A stretch of DNA of 42,799 nt from CAZEJS01 sp964512645 (GCA_964512645.1 CAZEJS010000026.1:1-42799); one strand, 5' to 3'; shown: positions 1 to 8,283, numbered from the stretch's first letter. The notes: generated from the letters alone by a model not told the origin. Translations and numbers: made by a program.

Positions 1-139
1 GCGAGTGACTTCGAGTCCTCGAGCGGAACGGAGCGGGAGGTACCCCGAGCCCGGCCAAACCACATGCATTCCCCCGCTTCCGGGCCGACCCTGTTTGGCG
101 ACATAACGGGCGGCACCGCCGGGGGAGGTGGACCGAGCG
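1..139. other. Left edge, no gene recognised
   Basis: No convincing reading frame, RNA gene or terminator is visible. The stop codon of the first gene, on the minus strand, lies at its right border. Confidence 0.5.
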
Positions 140-2149
140 TCACTCGATGCCGTAGGGGTCCGGCGGCGCCGCGCCCGTGGCCTGTGACGGCACGTAGTTG
201 ATCTGCAGGTGCGCGTGGTTCCCGTCGTCACGGGTGTAAGGGTTCGGCCCGCTGTTGAAGTACGGCACGAGGTCCCGCACGACGCCTATGGGCGTCTTTC
301 CGGCCTCGACCCGGGCGCCGGTGGTGGTCAGCAGCCGCTCCAGGTGCAGGACGAACATCTGGTACTCCGGGTGCCCGTCGATGCGGATCTTCACCCGGAA
401 GTCGGGGTACTGCCGGTAAAGCAGGTAGCTTTCCGCGGCGACGACCGTACCTCCGACCGGGGCGTAGACGGTCGCCCCCGCCTTCGCCTGGACGTCGCAA
501 GCGGTAGTCGCGTAGGTGCCGCGTCCCCTGGTGTCCTCGACGAAGTAGAACGGGTCGCTTCCGACCCCGGTGGTCACACCGGGGGCGAACCTGCCGGGGT
601 TGTCGTTGGCCAGGCAGATGCCCACCGGCTGCATCGCGGGCGAGCCGTCTCCGGGAGCCGCTTCGTGGAACTGGGGCCCGAGGCAGTCGTCGTACCTGAT
701 GGGGCTCATTATCTCGGTGTCCCCCCAGGTCGCTACCGCGAACGTGCGCGGCTCGACTTTCGCGGAGTAAGAGAAGTAGACGGGCCGCTCGGCGATGAGC
801 TCCCGGGTGCCCGATACTTTCAACCAGGGGTTGCGGACATTGGCCGCGAGCGCGCTCACATCGAAGGTTGCCCTGCTTCGGGGTCCCAGCTCGACCTCGT
901 CGCTTTCGTAGCCGCCGCCCTCACCGAACACTTCCAGCAGGACATCGTTCGGTTTCTTGCCAGGGTTCGAGACGCACATCCAGGAGGCGAAGTTCGCCCC
1001 GGTGCAAGCCGTCGGGAAGAACCATGTCCTCTCACCCTCCTGGGCTCCGACGACGTCGTGGCCTCCCTCCCATGCCCCGTGGTACTTGAAGTACATCGGG
1101 CGCTCGCAGAGTATGTCGTTGTCGGAAGTGACCTTGAGCGAGACGTCCTTGCCGGGCCCGACAGCCTCGTTTACCGAGATGGTGGCCCTGGAGCGTGCCT
1201 CGAGATCGTAGCGCCTGACTACGGGGTCCGAGCCCTCGATCAGGTACTCGACGGTGGCGTTTCCTCTTCCGCCGGGGTTCATGACGCAGAGCCACTCCTC
1301 GAAGCCTTCCCGGGTGGTGCCCTCCGCGAAATGCCATTCGCCGGCGAGGCCCGCCGACCCGGTCGAAGTGTGCCCTCCCCTCCAGGCGCCCTTGTAATCG
1401 AAATACATCGGCCGTTCGACGACTATCGGAGCGTCCGCGGCGACGCGCGCGGAGACGTCCTGCCCGGGGCCGACCGCCGCGTTGACGTCGACCGTCTGCC
1501 TGCTGCTCGCGGGGAGCCTCACTTTCTGCTCGCGGTTCTCGCCGGTCGCCAGCATGTAAGTGACGGTGGCTTCCACCTCGTTTTTCGCCGGGTTCTGGAT
1601 GCAGAGCCACTCCTGGAACCCCCGGCGTGTCGTCCCCTCGGCGAAGAACCATTCTGCCTTCGGGGACTCCACGCCACGGACGACGGTTCCCCCCGTCCAG
1701 GCGCACTTGTAGTTGAAATAGATCTGTCTCTCGGCGATTATCCCGGGAGTGGAACGGATAGAGACGGACACGTCCCTGTCCGCCCCGACGGCTTCGTTCA
1801 CACAGACGCTGGCGCCTGACCACGGCTCCAGCTTGAGTTGCTGCCGCCGCGTTCCTCGGTCCGGGAAGCTATAGGCGACCGAGACGGTCGTGGGGTCTGC
1901 CCCGGGGTTGCGCAACAGGAGCCACTCCTCGAACCCGTTCCTGGTGGTTCCCTCGGCGAAGTAGGCCGTGCCGCTCGCGGCGCTCCATCCCTGGGCGACG
2001 TGCCCGCCGTCCCAACCGTGAGTGGAGGCGCGGGCCTGCGCGGAAGCGGCGGAAAGAACGAACAGGCACAGCGCGGCACACAACACGGCGCGTGTCGCCG
2101 CCTGCCGCAAACCTTTTCTTCTCGTCATCCGGTGTTTTTCTGAACGCAT
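140..2149 (-). CDS. Secreted FAEGTTR-repeat protein with degenerate LytM/M23 domain
   Basis: 669 residues, predicted to be exported: a basic N-terminus, a hydrophobic stretch at about residues 20-36 and a likely signal-peptidase site after AQA near 39. Residues 62-470 form four repeats of about 105 residues. Each has F(A/P)...GTTR..F.EWL...NP near its start and ERP(M)YF.Y near its end; the fourth is the most divergent. Residues 540-655 resemble a LytM/M23 peptidase, with a GATVYAPVGGTVVAA strand, His602 and an H645-A-H647 motif. The first zinc motif, normally HxxxD, reads T548...D552, so the metal-binding His is missing and peptidase activity is doubtful. The domain may instead bind cell wall. 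No Shine-Dalgarno precedes the ATG; a second ATG is at codon 8. Function is inferred only as a cell-surface protein. Confidence 0.85.
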   Translation of the reverse strand: MRSEKHRMTRRKGLRQAATRAVLCAALCLFVLSAASAQARASTHGWDGGHVAQGWSAASGTAYFAEGTTRNGFEEWLLLRNPGADPTTVSVAYSFPDRGTRRQQLKLEPWSGASVCVNEAVGADRDVSVSIRSTPGIIAERQIYFNYKCAWTGGTVVRGVESPKAEWFFAEGTTRRGFQEWLCIQNPAKNEVEATVTYMLATGENREQKVRLPASSRQTVDVNAAVGPGQDVSARVAADAPIVVERPMYFDYKGAWRGGHTSTGSAGLAGEWHFAEGTTREGFEEWLCVMNPGGRGNATVEYLIEGSDPVVRRYDLEARSRATISVNEAVGPGKDVSLKVTSDNDILCERPMYFKYHGAWEGGHDVVGAQEGERTWFFPTACTGANFASWMCVSNPGKKPNDVLLEVFGEGGGYESDEVELGPRSRATFDVSALAANVRNPWLKVSGTRELIAERPVYFSYSAKVEPRTFAVATWGDTEIMSPIRYDDCLGPQFHEAAPGDGSPAMQPVGICLANDNPGRFAPGVTTGVGSDPFYFVEDTRGRGTYATTACDVQAKAGATVYAPVGGTVVAAESYLLYRQYPDFRVKIRIDGHPEYQMFVLHLERLLTTTGARVEAGKTPIGVVRDLVPYFNSGPNPYTRDDGNHAHLQINYVPSQATGAAPPDPYGIE

Positions 2150-2155
2150 GACTAC

Positions 2156-2161
2156 ATGGTA
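2156..2161 (-). promoter_or_regulatory. Candidate extended -10 for a leaderless mRNA
   Basis: On the minus strand TGTTACCAT forms an extended -10. Six bases separate TACCAT from the ATG at 2149, so transcription would start at the ATG itself. This fits the absence of a ribosome-binding site. No good -35 is seen. Confidence 0.4.
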
Positions 2162-2183
2162 ACAGATGAAGGGAAGCCGGGGG

Positions 2184-2894
2184 TCAGGGGTTCCCGACCT
2201 CTCCTATGAGCCATACGCCGGAAGGAGCCCATCCGTCGACGGGCCTGCCCGCTATCCGCCAGCCGCCGCCGCTGTTCTCCAGCTTAACCACCGAAACCAT
2301 CTGCGGGTTGCCCCCGGGGAGTTCCTGCGCGTACCGGGCCAGCGACTTATTCTCGGTGGTTCCCCTGGTGTCCGACGCAATGTCGACCTCCACCGCCTTG
2401 ATCGCCACCAGGGCGGTGTTGTCAGTCCTGCTGAGCACCTGGGTGACGGGCTTGCTCACCTTGTACGTGTTTGTGGTCAACGCGGCCTTTATGCCGGCTT
2501 TGTCGGCGGCCACCGGGAGGTATCCCGGCTCGAACAGAGAGAAGATGCCTTCGGCGTCGCCGGCCCGCAGGTATTCGTAGTACCTGGTCACCGCCTCCTC
2601 CGCGGTTCCCGCCGCTCCGCGGCCCCGGGGTATGAAGGCGAACAGAGCCGCGCCGACCAGCAGCGCCAGCACCACGGCCCCACCGATCACGGCGACCTTC
2701 TTCCTGTCCATCGGCGGGCGCGTGCTGGGCTTGAGGGCCGAAGGCTGACGGGGAGGCTTCTGCGGCGCCACACTCTTCCGCACCGAAGATGCAGCGAACT
2801 CCTCCGTCAGAAAAAACCCGTCGTATTCGTTACCGCACGCTTCGCATACCCTGCTGCTGAGCGGAAGGGTTTCGCCGCATATCGGGCACTCCAT
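2184..2894 (-). CDS. Zinc-ribbon, single-pass membrane protein
   Basis: Starting at the ATG at 2894, the protein has 236 residues and begins MECPICGE, with a second CxxC (CEAC) about 12 residues later: a zinc ribbon. A basic, proline-rich linker follows, then one membrane segment (VAVIGGAVVLALLVGAALFAF) and an outer domain that starts EEAVTRYYEYLRAGD. That domain resembles the NTF2-like/DUF4878 fold seen in the lipoproteins at 17-18 kb. AAAGGA nine bases upstream supports this start; in-frame ATGs at 2921 and 2930 lie closer to the -10 and have no ribosome site. Zinc-ribbon-plus-membrane architecture is common in Gram-positive surface proteins, but the role is unknown. Confidence 0.75.
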   Translation of the reverse strand: MECPICGETLPLSSRVCEACGNEYDGFFLTEEFAASSVRKSVAPQKPPRQPSALKPSTRPPMDRKKVAVIGGAVVLALLVGAALFAFIPRGRGAAGTAEEAVTRYYEYLRAGDAEGIFSLFEPGYLPVAADKAGIKAALTTNTYKVSKPVTQVLSRTDNTALVAIKAVEVDIASDTRGTTENKSLARYAQELPGGNPQMVSVVKLENSGGGWRIAGRPVDGWAPSGVWLIGEVGNP

Positions 2895-2931
2895 CCAACC
2901 CGGTCCTTTCGCTCTTTTCATCTCTGGCATG

Positions 2932-2937
2932 ATTGTA
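2932..2937 (-). promoter_or_regulatory. Candidate -10 of the zinc-ribbon gene
   Basis: TACAAT on the minus strand (five of six to consensus), with GTGCCA 17 bases upstream as a weak -35. It predicts a leader of about 30 bases to the ATG at 2894. Confidence 0.4.
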
Positions 2938-3066
2938 CAACGAGCGCGTTCGGCTGGCACGGTTTTTTTACCCGCCGCCCCGCCGGGGAGGTGACGGCGG
3001 GGCCGCCGCCTCCACGTTGTTGTACACTTCTAGTGTCTTGCAGGACGGACGGCGGGGAGTGGCGTG

Positions 3067-4518
3067 ATGAAAATCCAGGACGCGGAAGCTTACCTCGACA
3101 GCCTGCGCGGGCTGAAGAGGCGAGTTTTCATCATGGGAGAGGACTGCGACAACACCGTGGACCATCCGCTGGTGCGCCCGTCGGCCAACGCGGTCGCGGA
3201 ATCGTATTCGCCCGGAGACGAGCCCGGTGCGGAGGAACTGCTCTTTACGCGCTCCCACCTGACCGGCAGGCCGATAAGCAGGTTCACCCACATCCACAGG
3301 AGCACCGAGGACCTGGTGGACAAGGTCCTCATGCAGCGCCTGCTGGGGCGGCGCACCGCGACGTGCTTCCAGAGGTGCGTGGGGATGGACGGGTTCAACG
3401 CGCTGTATTCCGTGACCCACGAATGCGACGAGGCTCACGGCACCGACTACCACCGGAGGTTCCTGGACTACCTGGCCTGGGTGCAGGACGAGAATATCGT
3501 GGTAGAGGGCGCCATGACCGACGTGAAAGGGGACAGGGGTCTTCGGCCCGGTGAACAGCCGGACCCCGACGTGTTCGTGCACGTCGTCGAACGGACGGCC
3601 GAGGGGATTGTGGTCCGGGGGGCGAAGGCGCACCAGACGGGCGCGCTGAACTCCCACGAAATCCTGGTGATGCCGACGACCGCCATGCGCGAGGGCGAGG
3701 AGGAGTTCGCCGTCTCGTTCGCCGTTCCCGCCGGCGCGCCGGGGGTCACCTTTGTCCTCGGGCGCCAGCCCTCCGACACGCGCAAGGTTGAAGGAACCCC
3801 CCTGGACGTGGGAAACCCCGCCTACGGCAGCCAGGAGGCCCTGGTGGTGTTCGACGACGTCTTCGTGCCGAACGAGCGGGTGTTCATGTGCGGCGAGACC
3901 GATCAGAGCGGCAAGGTGGTCGAGCGCTTCGCATCCTTCCACCGGCAGAGTTACGGCGGGTGCAAGGTCGGCGTGGGAGACGTACTTATCGGAGCGGCTC
4001 AACTGGCGGCGGAGTACCAGGGCGCGCACAGGGCCAGTCACGTCCGGGACAAGATAACCGAGATGGTCCACCTCAACGAAACGCTGTTCTGCTGCGGCGT
4101 CGCCTGCAGCTCGATGGGCAGGGCGACGCTCGCGGGGAACTACGAGGTCGACCCGCTGCTGGCCAACATCTGCAAGCTGAACGTGACCCGGTTCCCGTTC
4201 GAGATCGCCAGGCTCGCCCAGGACATCGGCGGCGGACTGATCGTCACCATGCCCTCGCAGAGGGACTTCGGCAACCCCGAGATCGCGCCGTACCTGGAGA
4301 AGTACCTCAAGGGAGCGGAGGGCTTCTCGACCCTGGACCGCGTGAAAGTTCTGAGGTTCATCGAGAACATGACCATCGGCTGTGGGGCGGCCGCCTACCT
4401 GACCGAGAGCATACACGGGGCGGGGTCCCCCCAGGCGCAGCGGATAATGATATCGAGGCTCGCCGAACTCGGCCTGAAGAAGGAGCTCGCCCGGCGGATC
4501 GCCCGGGTCGGTGACTGA
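3067..4518 (+). CDS. abfD: 4-hydroxybutyryl-CoA dehydratase / vinylacetyl-CoA isomerase
   Basis: 483 residues, the usual length. The enzyme dehydrates 4-hydroxybutyryl-CoA to crotonyl-CoA by a radical mechanism using FAD and a [4Fe-4S] cluster. It acts in 4-aminobutyrate fermentation and, in reverse of other routes, in the 4-hydroxybutyrate carbon-fixation cycles. The known ligands of the clostridial enzyme (Cys99, Cys103, His292, Cys299) are matched by C100 and C104 in CFQRC and by H292 and C299 in HRQSYGGC. Other family blocks are present: GAMTDVKGDRG, VRGAKAHQTGALNSHE, TRFPFEIARLAQDIGGG and HGAGSPQAQRIM. GGGGAG precedes the start; a GTG three bases upstream is an alternative. The gene stands alone between opposite-strand genes, so no pathway partner is adjacent. 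The intact ligands argue for an active enzyme rather than an HpaB-type monooxygenase. Confidence 0.95.
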   Translation: MKIQDAEAYLDSLRGLKRRVFIMGEDCDNTVDHPLVRPSANAVAESYSPGDEPGAEELLFTRSHLTGRPISRFTHIHRSTEDLVDKVLMQRLLGRRTATCFQRCVGMDGFNALYSVTHECDEAHGTDYHRRFLDYLAWVQDENIVVEGAMTDVKGDRGLRPGEQPDPDVFVHVVERTAEGIVVRGAKAHQTGALNSHEILVMPTTAMREGEEEFAVSFAVPAGAPGVTFVLGRQPSDTRKVEGTPLDVGNPAYGSQEALVVFDDVFVPNERVFMCGETDQSGKVVERFASFHRQSYGGCKVGVGDVLIGAAQLAAEYQGAHRASHVRDKITEMVHLNETLFCCGVACSSMGRATLAGNYEVDPLLANICKLNVTRFPFEIARLAQDIGGGLIVTMPSQRDFGNPEIAPYLEKYLKGAEGFSTLDRVKVLRFIENMTIGCGAAAYLTESIHGAGSPQAQRIMISRLAELGLKKELARRIARVGD

Positions 4519-4541
4519 ACCCCGGCGGCGGCGCCCGGTTT

Positions 4542-5384
4542 TCAGCCCGGGGAGGCCAGTCCTACTATTCCCGTTGCCAGCGCCGCGAGAGCGGCGCCGG
4601 CGAAGACCCACATCCCCACGGACGCCGAACCGCCCGGCACTTTCGTCATGGCCATCGCGACGTCCACCGCGGCCAGGCCGGCCGCCGGCAGCGCGAAAGC
4701 GAAGACCAGTACCCCTCCCAGCCTCCTTCGGAACAGCATCACCAGGCCGCCGGCCATGACCAGCGCCCCGAGCAGGAGAGAGAAGAAACCGGTGAAGAAC
4801 AGTACGCCGGCGCCCGTCAGCACCACGGAGAAGCTCCCCGAACCAGACCCGCTCGCGGTGCCGGTCATGTAGCTGTAGCCGGAGACGTTCGCGGAATAGC
4901 CCGCGGCGCCCATCGAGACCCAGGGGAGAAACGTCGAGGCTACGACCGCCGCACCCGCGAGGATCGCTATGGCCCCGGTAACGACAGAACCCCTCCCGGC
5001 GGCCCTGGCGGAAACCACGTACTGCTGCGGGTCGGGCGCGCCGGGGGGAGGTGCGGGCCAGTACTGCTGTCCCTGCGGGTGGTACGGTCCCTGGGCGTAA
5101 TACGGTCCCTGGGGTGGATACGGCGGCGGGTATACGGGCCGGGGCGCGTACGCCTGCCCGTCGTAAGACTGCTGCCGGTACGGGTCCTGGACGGGAGGCT
5201 GCTGGACGGGGGCCTGTCCCTCCGGCTGGGCGTAGCCGTGCTCCGCGTCGGTCCGGGCTTCCCGGGGGGCAGGCGGTTCCATCCCCGCCGGAGGAGGCGG
5301 CGCGGGGGCCGCCGGCGCCGCTCCGCACCCAGGGCAGAAGCCGTTCCTGTCGTCGGCCTCCTGGCCGCAGGCCGGGCAAATCAT
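4542..5384 (-). CDS. Zinc-ribbon, proline-rich multi-pass membrane protein
   Basis: 280 residues. The N-terminus is a zinc ribbon with two CxxC pairs (CPAC at 3-6 and CPGC at about 18-21). Residues 22-125 are a Pro/Gln/Tyr/Gly-rich, probably disordered stretch (PYPPQGPYYAQGPYHPQGQQY). About four membrane segments follow (AIAILAGAAVVASTFLPWV; GAGVLFFTGFFSLLLGALVMAG; VLVFAFALPAAGLAAVDV; WVFAGAALAALATGIVG). A Gly/Ser-rich loop lies after the first. AGGGGGTG just upstream supports the ATG at 5384. No enzymatic motif is visible; the role is unknown. Confidence 0.75.
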   Translation of the reverse strand: MICPACGQEADDRNGFCPGCGAAPAAPAPPPPAGMEPPAPREARTDAEHGYAQPEGQAPVQQPPVQDPYRQQSYDGQAYAPRPVYPPPYPPQGPYYAQGPYHPQGQQYWPAPPPGAPDPQQYVVSARAAGRGSVVTGAIAILAGAAVVASTFLPWVSMGAAGYSANVSGYSYMTGTASGSGSGSFSVVLTGAGVLFFTGFFSLLLGALVMAGGLVMLFRRRLGGVLVFAFALPAAGLAAVDVAMAMTKVPGGSASVGMWVFAGAALAALATGIVGLASPG

Positions 5385-5456
5385 CGAACACCCCCTGGTC
5401 TCAAGACTTCTCCTGTCCCGCCGCCGGACCCGGGACTCCGCCCGGCGCGGCCGCCA

Positions 5457-6053
5457 TCACTCGATGTTCAGCTTCTCCGCGAGGTCGGCGGCCTTGTTGT
5501 TGAGCTCCTCGAGTTCCTTGTCTACCCGGCCGCGCTCCAGGATGATCTGCTCCGCCTGGTTCCTGACCATGTCCTCGTCTATGGCCTGTCCCTCGAGGGC
5601 CTGGTCGACGACGTGGTCGTAAATGGCCGCGAACTGCTTGAGCAGAAGAGACCGCTTGTCGATGAGGTCGATAGCGCGGATGCGGTTCCGGGCGTACTTC
5701 TTGAAGTCCCCGGCTCCCTCGAGGTCGAGGATCCTGTCGTACTCCGAACGGGCCTCCTCCGCCTTCTTGTTTATCTGTTCGTGAAGCACCAACAGCTCGG
5801 CCAGGTACTTCTTGAGGGTGCTCGCGGTCTCGGGGGTGATGTTCTGGAAGATCTCGTTGAACCGTGCCAGCTCCTCGCCTTTCCGCTGGAGCTTCGCCTC
5901 GGCCTCGGCGGCCTTCCTGCCTTTCTCGCGCGCGGACTCTATGTATTGCCTGGCTCTGGCCTCGTTGCTCCCGCAGCCCGCGAGGTACGCCGCCGCGAGG
6001 GCCCCGACCAGCAGTATCGCGGCCGCGGAGATCGCGCGCGCCTGCTTTTTCAA
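5457..6053 (-). CDS. Coiled-coil lipoprotein, TTG start
   Basis: 198 residues from a TTG at 6053, preceded by GGAAAGGA at suitable spacing. The N-terminus is a lipoprotein signal: KKQAR, a hydrophobic core and the lipobox LAGC. The rest is almost entirely charged helix (heptad-like KAAEAEAKLQRKGEELARF, ELLVLHEQINKKAEEA, RVDKELEELNNKAADLAEKL), so it probably forms a long coiled coil outside the membrane. The frame stays open upstream to 6260, but that extension has no signal-like features and would bury the signal peptide. Function unknown. Confidence 0.75.
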   Translation of the reverse strand: MKKQARAISAAAILLVGALAAAYLAGCGSNEARARQYIESAREKGRKAAEAEAKLQRKGEELARFNEIFQNITPETASTLKKYLAELLVLHEQINKKAEEARSEYDRILDLEGAGDFKKYARNRIRAIDLIDKRSLLLKQFAAIYDHVVDQALEGQAIDEDMVRNQAEQIILERGRVDKELEELNNKAADLAEKLNIE

Positions 6054-6269
6054 GACGGTCCTTTCCAACGGTTTCCCGACCAGAATAACCGCCACTCGCG
6101 TCCTATTACAAGTGACCGCGCCGGCCCCGCCCGGGTGTCGCGGGTGTACGCTCCCGGGGATGTCACCCCCGCGTGAGATGATCGGCCCGTCCCGCCGCGA
6201 TTTTCCGGAAAACGGGGCCGCGCCCGCCGGCGCCGGGCTCCGTCTGCACGATAAACTCACGAATCACTC

Positions 6270-6298
6270 TTGCATTTTCGGTTTTTGTTCGGTATCAT
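6270..6298 (+). promoter_or_regulatory. lexA promoter
   Basis: TTGCAT at 6270-6275 and TATCAT at 6293-6298 with a 17-base spacer. A short leader with an AAAGGAAAGAGGGG ribosome site leads to the ATG at 6322. Confidence 0.6.
6276..6290 (+). promoter_or_regulatory. Candidate LexA operator, direct-repeat type
   Basis: TTTC-N7-GTTC lies wholly inside the -35/-10 spacer of the lexA promoter. It belongs to a longer direct repeat, TTCGGT at 6277-6282 and again at 6288-6293, 11 bases apart. The alphaproteobacterial LexA box is GTTC-N7-GTTC; this differs from it at one base. The Gram-positive palindrome type (GAAC-N4-GTTC) was not found here. Autoregulation is inferred. Confidence 0.4.
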
Positions 6299-6321
6299 AT
6301 GCGTCGAAAGGAAAGAGGGGC

Positions 6322-6981
6322 ATGGAACAGACGCTCACCAGGAAGCAGGTGCGGGTGCTGGAGATCATCAAGGACTCCAGGGCCGTCGACGGGTATTCGC
6401 CCACAATGCGCGAGATCGCCTCCGGACTCGGCGTCTCGTCCGTCGCCACCGTCGCGGGACACGTGGACGCCCTCGAGGCCAGGGGACTCCTGCGGCGCCG
6501 ACCCGACCGCGCCCGCTCTCTCCTGCTCACCGCCAGGGGCCGCGCCGTCCTCGAGGGACGCTCGCCCGCCGCCGGCGCGGGGCGGGCAGGGGTCCTCGTG
6601 CCCCTCATGGGCACTATCGCCGCTGGCGAGCCGATAGAGGCCATGCCTCTCGGCGACGAGATCGAGGTGCCCGCCGCGCTCGCGTCCGGCAGGAACGTAT
6701 ACGCGCTGAAGGTATCGGGCGAGTCCATGGTCGACGAGGGCATCTTCGACGGCGACTACGTGGTCGTGGAGGAGAAGCCGGTGCCCGAGAACGGCGAGAC
6801 GGTCGTGGCCCTGATCGACGGAACGCACGCCACCCTCAAGAAGTTCTACCGGGAAGACGCCGACGGAGCCCGCCGGATAAGGCTCCAGCCCGCCAACCCG
6901 TCCGTGGACCCGATAATCCTGGGTCCGGAAGACAGGGTGGAAATCCAGGGGAAGGTCCGCGGCGTCATAAGGCTCTATTGA
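6322..6981 (+). CDS. lexA: SOS repressor LexA
   Basis: 219 residues. The N-terminal winged helix (LTRKQVRVLEIIKDS, GYSPTMREIASGLGVSSVATVAGHVDALEARGLL) binds operators. The C-terminal S24 domain has the self-cleavage site A101-G102 (GTIAAGEP), nucleophile Ser135 in SGESMVDEGI and general-base Lys173 in ATLKKFY, so RecA-stimulated autoproteolysis should be intact. The ATG at 6322 follows a strong purine-rich ribosome site, although the frame stays open for about 500 bases upstream. The gene is 11 bases ahead of dinB and probably the first gene of a damage-inducible operon with dinB and dnaE2. In other bacteria a lexA homologue often heads an imuA-imuB-dnaE2 cassette. Confidence 0.96.
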   Translation: MEQTLTRKQVRVLEIIKDSRAVDGYSPTMREIASGLGVSSVATVAGHVDALEARGLLRRRPDRARSLLLTARGRAVLEGRSPAAGAGRAGVLVPLMGTIAAGEPIEAMPLGDEIEVPAALASGRNVYALKVSGESMVDEGIFDGDYVVVEEKPVPENGETVVALIDGTHATLKKFYREDADGARRIRLQPANPSVDPIILGPEDRVEIQGKVRGVIRLY

Positions 6982-6992
6982 GGTACACGACG

Positions 6993-8234
6993 ATGAAAAC
7001 CGACACCGCCAGGACACCCGCGATACTCCACATAGACATGGACACCTTCTTCTGCTCGGTCGAGCGCCTGTTCGACCCCGGGCTCGAGGGCAGGCCGGTT
7101 ATCGTCGGCGGCGACCCGTCCCAGCGGGGGGTAGTCTCGGCCTGCTCTTACGAAGCGCGGCGGTTCGGCGTACACTCGGCGATGCCGCTCGCCACGGCGG
7201 GCAGGCTCTGCCCGGACGCGGTCTACCTGCGGGGCAACTTCAAGGCTTACCTCCACTACTCCGGCCTCGTGCGCGACATCCTCGAGGAATACACGCCCGT
7301 CGTAGAACACGCGGGCATCGACGAGGCCTACCTCGACCTGGCCGGCTGCAGGCTCGCCTTCGGGGAGCCCCGCGCCGTCGTCCGGGAGATACGAAAGCGC
7401 ATCGCGGACGAGCTCGGCCTGCCGGCATCGGGAGGCCTCTCCGCCGCCAAGGTCGTGAGCAAGGTCGCTTCCGCGGCCGCGAAGCCCAACGGCTTCCTCG
7501 AGGTCGCGCCCGGCGAGGAGCTCGCGTTCCTTTCCCCTCTGCCCGTGGAGAAACTCCCGGGGGTCGGGCCCGTCTGCCGCGCTTCGCTCGCCGACCTCGG
7601 CATCCGCACTATAGGCGACCTGTCCCTGCTGCCGGTGGAGGCTCTCGAGAGCGTCCTCGGCTCCTGGGGGCGGGTCCTCCACGAGCACGCGCGCGGCGTC
7701 GACAGGCGGCGCCTGGAGTGCGGCCGGGCCCCGAAATCCGTCAGCCGGGAGACAACCTACGACACCGACACCATCGACTACGACATGGTGCGCTCCACCC
7801 TCCTGCTGCTGGCCGAGCGCTGCTGCCTGGCGCTCCGAAGGGACGGCCTCTCCGCGACCAGGATCGCGGTGAAGCTGAGGTACTCCGATTTCAAGACCTG
7901 CATGAAGTTCCGCACGCTCGATATCCCCACCGACCAGGAGCAGACGGTCCACCGTGTGGCCCTGGACCTCTTCGAGAGGCTCCTCGAGAGGGGGGTGCGC
8001 ATACGGCTCGTGGGCGTCGCGCTCTCCGGGCTGGTGGCGTCGGGCTGCCAGGGTGAACTCTTCACGGACGCGTCCGGCGAAGGCGCCCGCCGGGGAGAGC
8101 CCGACAGCCTCAAGCTGGACAACCTCAACGAGAGCGTAGACAGGATACGCGAGCTGTACGGGTTCTCGTCGATCGTGAGAGGCAGCACGGCCTCGCTGGT
8201 TCCCGGCAGGGGCGGGGGCCAGGAATGCGCGTGA
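6993..8234 (+). CDS. dinB: DNA polymerase IV (Y-family translesion polymerase)
   Basis: 413 residues. The Y-family signature is complete: HIDMDTFFCSVE (metal-binding Asp15, steric-gate Phe20), CSYEARRFGVHSAMP, and GIDEAYLDLAG with Asp110-Glu111. A helix-hairpin-helix thumb (LPVEKLPGVGPVCRASLADLGIRTIGDL) and a little-finger region follow. Since all three catalytic acids are kept, this is an active DinB-type polymerase rather than the catalytically dead ImuB that usually accompanies DnaE2. GAGG lies nine bases before the ATG. Co-transcription with lexA and the following polymerase gene is likely: gaps are 11 and 49 bases, same strand. No clear QLxLF-type beta-clamp motif was identified, though the last 40 residues are hydrophilic and flexible. 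Confidence 0.93.
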   Translation: MKTDTARTPAILHIDMDTFFCSVERLFDPGLEGRPVIVGGDPSQRGVVSACSYEARRFGVHSAMPLATAGRLCPDAVYLRGNFKAYLHYSGLVRDILEEYTPVVEHAGIDEAYLDLAGCRLAFGEPRAVVREIRKRIADELGLPASGGLSAAKVVSKVASAAAKPNGFLEVAPGEELAFLSPLPVEKLPGVGPVCRASLADLGIRTIGDLSLLPVEALESVLGSWGRVLHEHARGVDRRRLECGRAPKSVSRETTYDTDTIDYDMVRSTLLLLAERCCLALRRDGLSATRIAVKLRYSDFKTCMKFRTLDIPTDQEQTVHRVALDLFERLLERGVRIRLVGVALSGLVASGCQGELFTDASGEGARRGEPDSLKLDNLNESVDRIRELYGFSSIVRGSTASLVPGRGGGQECA

Positions 8235-8283
8235 GACTGAGAGGGGTCCGTCGTGCACGGACGCCGGGATGAAATGACCCGCC

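Noticed and set aside
1..60. tRNA T-arm-like TTCGAGTCC near the left edge
   Set aside because: No flanking stem or acceptor pairing and no CCA-like end could be built.
2968..5391. 807-codon minus-strand frame covering abfD
   Set aside because: Shadow of the dehydratase gene, whose product matches its family over the full length.
6241..6321. Gram-positive LexA palindrome upstream of lexA
   Set aside because: No GAAC-N4-GTTC or close variant is present; only the direct repeat was found.
6993..8234. ImuB as identity of the Y-family protein
   Set aside because: All catalytic acidic residues and the SYEARRFGV and DEAYLD motifs of active DinB are present.
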